NCBI GenBank assembly: GCA_027485995.1
Contig: JAIXPW010000058.1
Location: 1-63,752 of the forward strand
DNA: 63,752 nt
Origin: Verrucomicrobiaceae bacterium
GTDB lineage: Bacteria; Verrucomicrobiota; Verrucomicrobiia; Verrucomicrobiales; Akkermansiaceae
Direction of reading: 5' to 3'
Positions 17,786 to 29,209 of this stretch are shown piece after piece; position 1 is the first letter of the stretch, and each line of letters starts with the position of its first letter. The notes under the pieces are model-generated. The model did no database searches, was not told where the DNA came from, and saw only the letters and a list, made by a program, of their open reading frames with translations. The translations under genes were made by a program, and so were the position numbers.

Positions 17786-20056
17786 ATGAAAACAAAAACC
17801 CATCTCGTCTCCCTTGCCTTCATCCCCGTTCCGGCCCTGCTCGCCGTCTCCATCGCCAGGGCCGACAATCCGACCTACGCTTCCCAGCGGATCGGCTCGA
17901 TTACCGACATCTCGAGTGCGTTCACCAACTGCGGCGGCGATCTTTACCTCAGCGGCTACGATACCAGCGTCGGCTTCGAACTACGGAAACTCAACGCCAC
18001 TGACAGCGACCTCGATCTCGTTCAGGATCTTTCCCCCGGCACGGCTGGATCCGTCATCGGCGAGCTCACCAAGGTCGGCAGCAACATCTTCTTCCGCGGC
18101 ACGGTCGGCAGCTCGGGAGTCGGTCAGGAACTCTATGTCTACAATGGCAGCTCGATCAGCTTGGTGAAAGACATCCGCAGCGGCAGCGCCAGTTCCACGC
18201 CAGACAACCTCTTCGCCCTCGGAAACACCCTGTTCTTCACCGCGAACGATGGTGTGAACGGCAACGAGCTCTGGTCCAGCGATGGCACAAGTGCCGGTAC
18301 GACCTTGTTCAAGGACTTCCGCCCATCGACGTTCGACGGCTCCGCCTCATGCACCCAGTTCGCCGCCCTCACATTCGACGGCGTGGACTACCTCTACTTC
18401 AGCGGCAACAGCCCTGGTTCGGGATCGGAACTCTGGCGCACCGACGGCACGCTGGGCGGCACCACCCAGGTCTCCGAGATCTACAGCGGCGCAACTGGCT
18501 CGAACATCAGTGAGATCACCTCGAATGGCACCGGGTTCTACTTCAAGGCCACCGATGGCAGCTACGGCCTGTTCCACTCCAACGGCACCAGCGTCTCCAA
18601 GATCAAGATCATCAACGACGCCACCGCCTCCGGTGCGCCTACCAATCTCACCTGGATCGGCAGCAGCCTGTATTTCGCAGCCTATCAGAGGGGCAGCGGC
18701 ACCGAACCATGGATCAGCGACGGCACTCTCAATGGCACGGTGATGATCAAGGATCTCGGTAGCGAGTTCAACGGCAACAGCAACCCGAGCCAGTTCACCA
18801 GGGCCATGCACAAGACCGTTTTCCAGGCAGGGGTGTCCGCCACCGGCCACGAACTCTACACCACCGATGGCACCAGCAGCGGCACCAGCCTGCTGAAGGA
18901 CATCAACCCCGGCTCCGACAGCGGCATCTCGAGTGCAGCGGCTTTCACCAAGGTGGGCGATTACATCTTCTTCGCCGCGAACGACGGCACCCACGGCAAC
19001 GAGCTCTGGGTCACCGATGGCACCTCAACCGGCACCTACATGGCTCTCGACATGAATCCCGGCAGCGGAAACGGCTTCCCTATCGGCATCACCTACATGG
19101 TCAACCTCAACGGCACGCTGTATTTCAAGGCCTTTGATGGCACCTCAACCAACCTCTACAAGCTCATCACCACCAGCAGCACGATGAGCCGCGCCATGAC
19201 CTCCGGCGAGCGCGGCCACATGAGCATGCGCAGCAGCCAGGGGCTGGGGAGCGATGCCTCCCTTCGCTTTGCCGCCGCCACCACCGCCTACACGTGCAGC
19301 CTTTCGTATCGGGAACGCAGCAGCTCGGAGCTTTCCCACCTGCTCAGTGATGTGCTCGACGTCAGCGGCAGCGGCAGCAACCAGTTCCTGCTACAGCTCA
19401 ACTATTCACCCACCGTGCTCGCCGCGCTGGGCACCAGCAGGCCCATGCTCGGATGGTACAGCTCCGGAGCCTGGGTGAATGCCATCCTCGGCAATGCCGG
19501 CATGGCCAGCCTCTCAAACTCAGCCGTCGAGGCCCTCTTCGTCAACGGACCCTACACTGAAGGGCTCCCCACCGGAAGCTGGGGCCATGATGCGGCCAAT
19601 CACGTCGTCTGGGCCGTGCTCGATCACAACTCGGAGTTCGCCGCCACTCCGATCACCCCCACTGCCGCCTATTCCACCTGGATCGATGGCTACTATCCCG
19701 CCAGCAACGACTCCGCCGTCATCGCCTCCAGCGCCGATCCGGATGGCGACGGACTCGCGAATTCCGTAGAATATGTTCTCGGCACCTCACCCGCCAGCGC
19801 CACCCAGTCCTCGCTGCCCACCCTTGAAAGGACCTCCACGACCGTGACCTTCCGCTTCACTCGCAGCAAGGCCGCCGGAGCCGCCGGGTTCGCCTCGTCG
19901 GTGCAGTACTCAACCGATCTCGGCACCAACGGCTGGACCACCGCCACCCCCGCCATGACCTCCGTCCTCGACAGCGGTGACAACGAAATCGTCACCGTCT
20001 CCCTGCCCGCCACCAGCAGCACCCTCTTTGCCCGTCTGGTGGTCAGCTCGCTCTGA
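17786..20056 (+). CDS. ELWxxDGT-repeat secreted protein
   Basis: A 756-residue exported protein with a signal peptide ending near SIARAD (residue 27). Residues about 60-450 contain serial ELWxxDGT repeats, for example NELWSSDGTSAGT, SELWRTDGTLGGT and NELWVTDGTSTGT, each preceded by FFxANDG-like strands, predicting a beta-propeller of hyalin-like repeats. The C-terminal region includes SADPDGDGLANSVEYVLG, a calcium-binding-like tail segment typical of Verrucomicrobiota surface proteins, then a beta-rich end. It is 67 bp after the kinase on the same strand and may be its regulatory neighbour, though no direct link is visible. Confidence 0.88.
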   Translation: MKTKTHLVSLAFIPVPALLAVSIARADNPTYASQRIGSITDISSAFTNCGGDLYLSGYDTSVGFELRKLNATDSDLDLVQDLSPGTAGSVIGELTKVGSNIFFRGTVGSSGVGQELYVYNGSSISLVKDIRSGSASSTPDNLFALGNTLFFTANDGVNGNELWSSDGTSAGTTLFKDFRPSTFDGSASCTQFAALTFDGVDYLYFSGNSPGSGSELWRTDGTLGGTTQVSEIYSGATGSNISEITSNGTGFYFKATDGSYGLFHSNGTSVSKIKIINDATASGAPTNLTWIGSSLYFAAYQRGSGTEPWISDGTLNGTVMIKDLGSEFNGNSNPSQFTRAMHKTVFQAGVSATGHELYTTDGTSSGTSLLKDINPGSDSGISSAAAFTKVGDYIFFAANDGTHGNELWVTDGTSTGTYMALDMNPGSGNGFPIGITYMVNLNGTLYFKAFDGTSTNLYKLITTSSTMSRAMTSGERGHMSMRSSQGLGSDASLRFAAATTAYTCSLSYRERSSSELSHLLSDVLDVSGSGSNQFLLQLNYSPTVLAALGTSRPMLGWYSSGAWVNAILGNAGMASLSNSAVEALFVNGPYTEGLPTGSWGHDAANHVVWAVLDHNSEFAATPITPTAAYSTWIDGYYPASNDSAVIASSADPDGDGLANSVEYVLGTSPASATQSSLPTLERTSTTVTFRFTRSKAAGAAGFASSVQYSTDLGTNGWTTATPAMTSVLDSGDNEIVTVSLPATSSTLFARLVVSSL

Positions 20057-20110
20057 GGGCCCTGTGCATGCGCGCTTGGACTCCACCCAGGCGCGCTGCT
20101 AGGATGGGGC

Positions 20111-20998
20111 ATGGAACTGCGCCAGTTGAGGGCCTTCGTTGAAATCGCGGAAGCGGGGAGCATCACCGCCGCCGCAAAACTGCTGCGCCTGACCCAGCCC
20201 GCGCTCAGCCGCCAGATCAAGGCCCTGGAGGAGGAACTCGATGTCGCGTTGCTGGAGCGCGGTGCCCACTCGATCAGCCTCACTCCAGCAGGCCAGATCC
20301 TGAAATCCGAATCGATCAAGCTCCTTCGTTTCAGCGAGGCCATGGTCGCGAAGGTCCAGGCGGAGGCCTCCGGCGAGCCACTCCGCGTGGCCTACGCCCC
20401 TTCGTTGGCAGGCGAGTTCATTGCGAGCGCCATCGAGCGCTTCACCCAGCTTCATCCACGGGTGCGGGTCAGCCTGTCCGACCGCTCCTCGGCGGAAATG
20501 CAGGATGGACTCGCGGCCGGAAAGTTCGACCTCATCCTCGCCGTGCCCTGCCCCGGAGACGCGGTCCGCTGGATGCCCTTGCGCGACTACGGATGGGAAC
20601 TCCTCATGCCGGCCAATCATCCGCTCGCTCCCAGAGAGGTGGTTTCCCCCGCTGATCTCGATGGCCAGAAGCTGCTTCTGTTGGAGAAGGAGGGCTACCC
20701 GGACTACTGGAACCGGGTGACGAGATACTTCAAGGACCGCGGCCTTCAGGCGAAGATCGCCGGAGAGTTCGACGGACGGGAAAGCCTGTCCGCCGCCGTC
20801 GAAGCCGGGATGGGCATCGCCCTGGTCGCGCAAGCGGGACGAAGGGGAAGACAGCAGAACGACCGCAGCGTGCTCAAGCCCCTGGAGGAGGAACCCGCCC
20901 GCACGGTGGTCGCAGCGGGAACCGTCTCAGACCGCGATTGCCCGCCCCGTGTGCTCGCCTTCATCGAGGAACTGAAAAGGGCCGCCGCCGAACTCTGA
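20111..20998 (+). CDS. LysR-family transcriptional regulator
   Basis: A 295-residue LTTR. The N-terminal HTH is MELRQLRAFVEIAEAGSITA with LTQPALSRQIKALEEELDV, and the effector-binding domain follows from about residue 90 (PLRVAYAPSLAGEFIASAIE). The C-terminal effector domain is complete in length. LTTRs usually control a divergent neighbour and themselves; here the upstream gene is the ELWxxDGT protein in the same direction and the downstream gene carB is convergent, so the target cannot be named. ATG 20111 fits the family start exactly. Confidence 0.93.
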   Translation: MELRQLRAFVEIAEAGSITAAAKLLRLTQPALSRQIKALEEELDVALLERGAHSISLTPAGQILKSESIKLLRFSEAMVAKVQAEASGEPLRVAYAPSLAGEFIASAIERFTQLHPRVRVSLSDRSSAEMQDGLAAGKFDLILAVPCPGDAVRWMPLRDYGWELLMPANHPLAPREVVSPADLDGQKLLLLEKEGYPDYWNRVTRYFKDRGLQAKIAGEFDGRESLSAAVEAGMGIALVAQAGRRGRQQNDRSVLKPLEEEPARTVVAAGTVSDRDCPPRVLAFIEELKRAAAEL

Positions 20999-21074
20999 GT
21001 GCGGTCACTTCGGTATCAGGGGAATGACAGCAGCTTACCTGGCGAGCTTGGAATTCAACGGCGCACTCCCGTGT

Positions 21075-24272
<3,198 letters not shown>

Positions 24273-24511
24273 GGGTACGAGCGTGCGAGGGCTAAATTTC
24301 GAGGGGTTTCGCAGGGAACCCGCCGCTTGTAAAGGGCTCGTTGAAAGTGAATTGCCCGAACCTCATCCCGGCGACATCTGATCCTTGGGCCTCCGCTAGA
24401 TCGAAGGGTCGTTTTGGGGGGCCTGAGGAGCATTCGGGGAGGTCACCTGGCCATTGGAGTTCGCCTCGAATTTTTCCCTGACACCGGACTCCGAAAGCAT
24501 GTCGCTGAACC

Positions 24512-24596
24512 TGAATCCTGAAACTCAGACCACGAAATTCACGAAACAGCACGAAAGTCAGGGAGTTCCGAATCGCGTCGGACTAATCTTCAAGAG
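24512..24596. repeat. Dispersed repeat, copy 1 left part (CACGAAA-type)
   Basis: Contains the direct unit CACGAAA in the form CACGAAATTCACGAAACAGC, then a conserved block running to GGACTAATCTT. The reverse complement of 52880-52951 matches it in the same order (ACCACGAGATACACGAAACA, then CAGGCAGTTCGGAAACGC). The block is interrupted at about 24591 by a second element and resumes at about 24757. The gap 24273-24968 holds no credible gene. Confidence 0.65.
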
Positions 24597-24597
24597 G

Positions 24598-24750
24598 AAA
24601 ACGAAACCGCGAATGAACGCCAATACACGCGAATTTTCAATGAGTTATGTGAATCGGGCGGTTCACCGCAAGGGTGAGCGCTTTGTTTTTCGTAATTCAT
24701 TCATTTCCAGTATTTTATTGGCGTTCATTCGCGTTCATTGGCGGTTTCTA
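24598..24750. mobile_element. Inverted-repeat element nested in a dispersed repeat
   Basis: About 150 bp flanked by ~30-bp imperfect inverted repeats built of GAATGAACGC-type units: AAACCGCGAATGAACGCC at 24604 and, reversed, AAACCGCCAATGAACGCG from 24748. It carries no gene. It interrupts a dispersed repeat that is continuous at 52.9 kb, so it looks like a small insertion. It could be a MITE or a palindromic repeat that spreads by another route. Confidence 0.55.
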
Positions 24751-24756
24751 GGCTTA

Positions 24757-24790
24757 TTCATCAGGTCAGCGCGAAGATCGTCACCATTGC
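24757..24790. repeat. Dispersed repeat, copy 1 right part
   Basis: TCATCAGGTCAGCGCGAAG at 24758 matches the reverse complement of 52861-52885 (CTATCAGGTGAGTGCGAAG). In the 52.9-kb copy this block directly follows the CACGAAA block; here it is separated by the nested inverted-repeat element. Confidence 0.55.
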
Positions 24791-24968
24791 TTCTTCTATC
24801 GTGCGCTTCGTGACTTTCTTGGTTCTTCATACTCCTTCCAAGGATGAAGGAATCGACCTGCCTGCCGTTGAGGAGAATGCGCACGTCCGCAAAGGCGCTG
24901 GCGCCGAGCGGGCATCCGGCTCAAGGCGTGGGCTTGTGTGAAGATTCGGGATCGGCTAACTCAGGCCC

Positions 24969-25430
24969 ATGTTTCACGTCGTTCTGGTCGCCCCGGAGAT
25001 CCCCCACAATGCCGGGGCCGCCGGTCGCCTCGTCCTCGCCACCGGATCGGTGCTCCATCTGGTGAAACCCCTCGGCTTTTCCCTGGAGGACAAGTACGTC
25101 CGCCGGACCGGGCTGGACTACTGGCAGGACGTCGATGTCCGGATTTGGGAGTCCCTCGATGAACTCGCTGCCTCCGCCGCGCCGAACTCGCGGTTCTGGT
25201 ATCTGAGCACCAAGGCGAAGAGCTCGCCGTGGTCGGTGGCCTTCCAGCCTGGCGACCTCCTGGTGTTCGGATGCGAAACCAAGGGACTGCCGCCAGAGGT
25301 CGTCGAGGGTGCCGGCGATTCCGCCCTCCGCATTCCGATGAAACCCGGCTCCACCCGCAGCCTCAACCTTTCCACGGCGGTGGCGATCGTCCTTTATGAG
25401 GCCGTTCGCCAGCAGTCGCCGGAGTGGTGA
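24969..25430 (+). CDS. trmL: tRNA (cytidine(34)-2'-O)-methyltransferase TrmL
   Basis: A 153-residue SPOUT methyltransferase that methylates the wobble ribose of certain tRNAs using SAM. Family motifs are LVAPEIPHNAGAAGRLVLAT at the N-terminus, LVFGCETKGLPPEVV in the middle, and the C-terminal trefoil-knot segment IPMKPGSTRSLNLSTAVAIV. The size matches TrmL closely. The ATG at 24969 gives the normal short N-terminus. It converges on rseP with 3 bp between stop codons. Confidence 0.93.
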   Translation: MFHVVLVAPEIPHNAGAAGRLVLATGSVLHLVKPLGFSLEDKYVRRTGLDYWQDVDVRIWESLDELAASAAPNSRFWYLSTKAKSSPWSVAFQPGDLLVFGCETKGLPPEVVEGAGDSALRIPMKPGSTRSLNLSTAVAIVLYEAVRQQSPEW

Positions 25431-25433
25431 GGA

Positions 25434-26858
25434 TCAGGGCTGCTTGAAGACGACTTTCACTTCCTGGTCGTCATCATGGCCGAAGCCATCGCCGATGTCC
25501 TTGCTGGTGACATAAAGCATCATGCCCATCAGCGTCAGCGCGAAGGCCAACTGGACGTATTCGAGGAACTTCGCCCGCACCGGACGTCTCGCCACGGACT
25601 CCATCAGCGCCAGAACGATGTGGCCGCCGTCGAGCACCGGGAAGGGCATCATGTTCAGCACCGCAAGGTTGACGTTGAAGATGACGAAGAACGCGAGGAG
25701 CCGGTTGAGCGGATGGTCCATTTCAAGCATCGCATATTTCACCTTGGCGATGCCGACCGGCCCGTTGAGCTGATCGATGCCGATGCTGGAATCCTTGGAG
25801 GCGACGCTGGAGATGGTCGTCCACATCATCTCCAGGCTGTCGCCGACCTGCTTGAACGGAGATGGATTGATGATCGTCGAATCCCGATAGGGAATTCCTA
25901 CAGGCCTGATGCCAACCATGAGGCTCTTCGTCAGCTCGGCAGGGGCCGCAGGGTATTCCGCCGTGACCGTGAGCTTGTCCGCCTTTCCCTCGCGCTCATA
26001 CTCGATGACGAAGGGACGGTCTCCTGCCCCTTTGATCAGATCAACGGCCTCGTCGGCGAAATGGAATTTCTTTCCGTCGATGGAGAGAAGCTTGTCTTCA
26101 GGTTTGAGACCAGCTCGTGCGGCAGGACTGCCTTCATAAACGGTCCCTGCGATCAAGTACTCCGGATCGGGCCCGATGCCGACACGGCGCAGGGCACGGC
26201 GTTGGAACCACTTGGTGTCCTCGATCTTGAAGGCCGAGGTGAGGGTCAGGGGTGCGGACTCTCCCTTGCGCTCGACGGTGAAGGTGATTTCCTTCCCCTT
26301 GCTGAGAATGATGCGTTCGAAAATGCTGTCGAGATGACCCCTGAATCCACTGACGGGCTTGCCATTGACAGCGACAATCTTGTCCCCGGTCCGGATGCCG
26401 GCCTTTTCAGCAGGGCTGTCCTTTTCAATGTAGCCGACGATCTGGGATGGAATGAAGTCCGCAGGCTTGCCGATCGCGGTGACCACGCAGGCCGCAAGCA
26501 GGGCGAGCAGGATCGAGAACAGTGGACCCGCAAAGGCCACGATGATCTTGTCGATCGGCTTGATCTCCGGGAGAGGACGGGTGTCGCTGTTGGAGCCCTC
26601 GATCGCCTCCATCGGGGCCATTTGAGGCAGCGCCACGAAACCACCGGCCGGAATCCAGCCGAGCCCGTATTGCACGCCGCCGATTTCCTTTTTCCAGATG
26701 GGCTTCCCGAACCAGATCTGGAAACGGTCCACCTGCAAGCCCCGCCATTTCGCGGCCAGGAAGTGACCCAGCTCGTGAACGAAGATGATGAGATTGAACG
26801 ACGTGATGACCACGAGGATCAGCAAGGCGATGTGAAGAATCTTGGAAAGGTCGGGCAT
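25434..26858 (-). CDS. rseP: RIP metalloprotease RseP (site-2 protease family)
   Basis: A 474-residue intramembrane zinc metalloprotease. HELGH at residues 28-32 in the first membrane helix provides the zinc ligands and catalytic Glu; the third ligand is in PFPVLDGGHIVLALME near residue 405. Two PDZ-like domains lie between (about 140-215 and 225-305), each with a GxxxAGxxxGD/ED core (KAGIRTGDKIVAVNGKPV and RAGLKPEDKLLSIDGKK). RseP cleaves anti-sigma factors and leftover signal peptides in the membrane. A C-terminal helix precedes the cytoplasmic tail DDDQEVKVVFKQP. In many genomes rseP lies beside dxr or bamA; here it is beside trmL. Confidence 0.95.
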   Translation of the reverse strand: MPDLSKILHIALLILVVITSFNLIIFVHELGHFLAAKWRGLQVDRFQIWFGKPIWKKEIGGVQYGLGWIPAGGFVALPQMAPMEAIEGSNSDTRPLPEIKPIDKIIVAFAGPLFSILLALLAACVVTAIGKPADFIPSQIVGYIEKDSPAEKAGIRTGDKIVAVNGKPVSGFRGHLDSIFERIILSKGKEITFTVERKGESAPLTLTSAFKIEDTKWFQRRALRRVGIGPDPEYLIAGTVYEGSPAARAGLKPEDKLLSIDGKKFHFADEAVDLIKGAGDRPFVIEYEREGKADKLTVTAEYPAAPAELTKSLMVGIRPVGIPYRDSTIINPSPFKQVGDSLEMMWTTISSVASKDSSIGIDQLNGPVGIAKVKYAMLEMDHPLNRLLAFFVIFNVNLAVLNMMPFPVLDGGHIVLALMESVARRPVRAKFLEYVQLAFALTLMGMMLYVTSKDIGDGFGHDDDQEVKVVFKQP

Positions 26859-26930
26859 GAACTGCGATTTGCGTCATCAACCTAGCGTGCGATGCCAATG
26901 CATCAAGTGGATTGACGCGAGCGGCTGATG

Positions 26931-28115
26931 ATGTCGAAACTCCACTCCATGGCATTCAGGATCGATGACGCGGTGCTGCGCGGCGAGATCGACAACACCG
27001 TCGAGGGTCGCACAACCGGGCGCATCTGGCTGGTGGGTCGCGAGGAGCCCCTGACGCTGGATCTCAACGGCGACTGCTGGCGTGATCTGGCCGGAGCCCG
27101 GCTGACCTTTGAGAACCTGGATCCCAGTCCCGATCCCGATGTGGGGACCCTTTCCTCCGTCCAGACCGGAGTGGTCGGTGACATCACGGCCTCCCGAAAG
27201 GCGCGCATCGCCACGGTCAGCGAGGATGAAATCCAGACTCTTCATGCGGCAGGCCGGGAAATCCCCTATGAGTGGAAGAACCTGCTTTACCTCGAATGGT
27301 TCAGTGAATCGAACGGACGGGTGCTGATCGAGACCTCCGACTACCGGCTCACCGTCACCGAGCATCACTGGCAGATGGATGCCGATTCCGAGCAGGCCCA
27401 GCAACTGGCGAACCTCCACGCCATGAGGGATTTCATGGCCTCCCTCATCCTCCGCCGCAAGCCGTCCGAAGAGGACATCGCCGCCGCGGGTGACGAGCTT
27501 GATGAATACCAGTGGGAGGAACGGCTGAAGGAATCCGATCGTCTGGCCGATGCCTATCAGGAAGTTCTCGAGAAGTACATGGACGATGGTGATGCCGAGC
27601 GGAAGGAGGCCTTCGTCATGGGCTGGGATGGGTTGCTCGACGCCCTCGCCGAGCGCGACGAGACCGAAATGATCGACCCGTTCGATGACGATGAGTTGCT
27701 GGGTTCCGGATCGGGCTGGCAATCCTCCAGCCTCGAGGAAGAGGAGGAAGAAGAGCGCCATCCGCTGCAGGTGCTTTCCTATGAGGTGGCCTTGCGCGCC
27801 GTGGATCTGGTTTCCCGGGAAGGAGGCTCCGACACGGCGGAGCATTGCCTTGTCTCGAATCTTCTCCAGGTCAGCGCCAAACTCGCAGGAGCCCTGACTG
27901 GTCATGGCAGTGGCTATGAGCCCGAGGCGGGTTTCGTGCTTGCGGTTTTGAAGCGATGCCTCAACTGGCTCAACGAGGCGATGTCTGCCTGTCAGGCTCT
28001 CCTTGATCAGGAAAAGGACGAGGATCAAAAGATGGCCCTCACCCATCTGCGGCAGTCGGTCTTCGAAATCCGCGACGGCATCGTGGCCCTGCGGCGCGAA
28101 CTGAAGCATGGTTGA
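26931..28115 (+). CDS. Conserved PVC-type protein of unknown function
   Basis: A 394-residue acidic cytoplasmic protein. The N-terminal 70 residues (MAFRIDDAVLRGEIDNTVEG, then RTTGRIWLVGREEPLTLDLN) form a beta-rich domain that I recall from hypothetical proteins of Verrucomicrobiota. A Glu-rich linker (EEEEEEERHP near residue 275) precedes a C-terminal helical part (LSYEVALRAVDLVSREGG, then NWLNEAMSACQALLDQEK). No catalytic motif is seen. The start could also be ATG 26928, 3 bases upstream. It is divergent from rseP, 72 bp apart. Confidence 0.7.
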   Translation: MSKLHSMAFRIDDAVLRGEIDNTVEGRTTGRIWLVGREEPLTLDLNGDCWRDLAGARLTFENLDPSPDPDVGTLSSVQTGVVGDITASRKARIATVSEDEIQTLHAAGREIPYEWKNLLYLEWFSESNGRVLIETSDYRLTVTEHHWQMDADSEQAQQLANLHAMRDFMASLILRRKPSEEDIAAAGDELDEYQWEERLKESDRLADAYQEVLEKYMDDGDAERKEAFVMGWDGLLDALAERDETEMIDPFDDDELLGSGSGWQSSSLEEEEEEERHPLQVLSYEVALRAVDLVSREGGSDTAEHCLVSNLLQVSAKLAGALTGHGSGYEPEAGFVLAVLKRCLNWLNEAMSACQALLDQEKDEDQKMALTHLRQSVFEIRDGIVALRRELKHG

Positions 28116-28237
28116 CGGAGAAACGGATCGTCTCCTCCCAGTCGAAAGCGCCTGTTTCAGTCACGACCACTCATGAAGCGAACTTGGTGGGGAAATGCCA
28201 TTTGCAACCTGGGAAGCTGGTGTTTATCCTGCGCATC

Positions 28238-28441
28238 ATGAAACCCCTTCTGGCTCTCGTTGCTTTCACGGTCGTCGCATTCCTTCCCTCTTGCGCGCCA
28301 GTTTCTGCGGGACTGCCCGAGGATCAGCCGACCAAGATGAGGCTGCATCGCACCACTTCATTCGAGGACCTTCAGGAATCGGAACGCACCCGCGGCGGTG
28401 GCGTGATCTCCACCAGTGGCGAACGCGACTGGAATTTCTGA
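28238..28441 (+). CDS. Small lipoprotein
   Basis: A 67-residue exported protein with the signal MKPLLALVAFTVVAFLPSC, Cys19 being the lipid-anchor candidate. The short mature part is polar (TSFEDLQESERTRGGG) and matches no family I know. ATG 28238 is used because it begins the signal peptide; the longer frame from 28112 adds polar residues with no exported-protein features. Confidence 0.6.
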   Translation: MKPLLALVAFTVVAFLPSCAPVSAGLPEDQPTKMRLHRTTSFEDLQESERTRGGGVISTSGERDWNF

Positions 28442-28473
28442 TCGCTCACGGAGGCGCCCCAGGGCCTAGCGTT

Positions 28474-29172
28474 TCAAGGCTGGGCTTCCTTTTTCTCCTC
28501 GATCCGGTAGTCCGGGAAACCGAGAACTCTCGGGGCGCGGCTGCCTTCCTGAACGATGACGAACTGCACGGTCCGTGAGCGGGGATCGAAGGACCAGTTC
28601 GTTTCGCAAAGCGGATAGAGCACGTCGCTGCCGGGCAGGCGGAACGAAAGGTTGACCTTGTAGTCTTCGTTGCCGGTGGCGGGGGCATTGAGGATGACGC
28701 GGGAGTTGGGAGCCATGGCGAGCTGCTCGCGGCCGACCTGGCCGCCGACGCTGTTGGGCGTGAGGTTGAACCACAGCATCTGGCCTGCCTTGAACTTCGC
28801 GGCGTCGGCATCAATGATCTGCATCCGGACCGGGACCGACTTGTTGGCGGGGTCGCTGTTGAGGATGAGGTAGAAATCGGTGACGGCGGCAGCAATGGAG
28901 GCCTTCGGTGCCGTCGGATCGACCTCTTCGGGTTTCAGCGGTGGGGTGGTGAGCAGACGGAGCACGCGGTCTCCAGCGGGCAGATGATACACCGGAGAGA
29001 AGCTCATGCGCGGCAGCTCCACCGGCTGGCAAGCAGCACCATCGAAGAGCTGCAGGGTTTCCGGCGCTCCCTGGGGTGCCCCGAGAAACAGAATGCGGCA
29101 GGTGCGAGGGCCTTTCGTTTCGTCGGCGGTGAGGGGTTGAAGGAGGCAGAGAAGGACGAGGAGACGGCGCAT
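28474..29172 (-). CDS. Secreted protein downstream of pseudopilin-like cassette (copy 1)
   Basis: A 232-residue exported protein with a signal peptide (MRRLLVLLCLLQPLTAD). The mature part is beta-rich, with alternating strands (FYLILNSDPANKSVPVRMQI, MLWFNLTPNSVGGQV, VILNAPATGNEDYKVNLSF). No catalytic motif is seen. It follows the 1155-residue pseudopilin-like gene on the same strand by 37 bp, so it is probably its operon partner. A protein of similar size, position and strand pattern (36634-37521) follows the paralogous cassette, though direct similarity is weak by eye. ATG 29172 starts the signal peptide. Confidence 0.7.
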   Translation of the reverse strand: MRRLLVLLCLLQPLTADETKGPRTCRILFLGAPQGAPETLQLFDGAACQPVELPRMSFSPVYHLPAGDRVLRLLTTPPLKPEEVDPTAPKASIAAAVTDFYLILNSDPANKSVPVRMQIIDADAAKFKAGQMLWFNLTPNSVGGQVGREQLAMAPNSRVILNAPATGNEDYKVNLSFRLPGSDVLYPLCETNWSFDPRSRTVQFVIVQEGSRAPRVLGFPDYRIEEKKEAQP

Positions 29173-29209
29173 GGAGGCGAAAGGTTGAACGGAAGTTTGC
29201 AGGATGCGA

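Noticed and set aside
24273..24440. Possible pyrimidine-responsive attenuator upstream of carB
   Set aside because: No convincing terminator/antiterminator pair could be seen.
24454..24813. 119-residue frame upstream of trmL
   Set aside because: Spans the nested repeats, not conserved in composition with neighbours.
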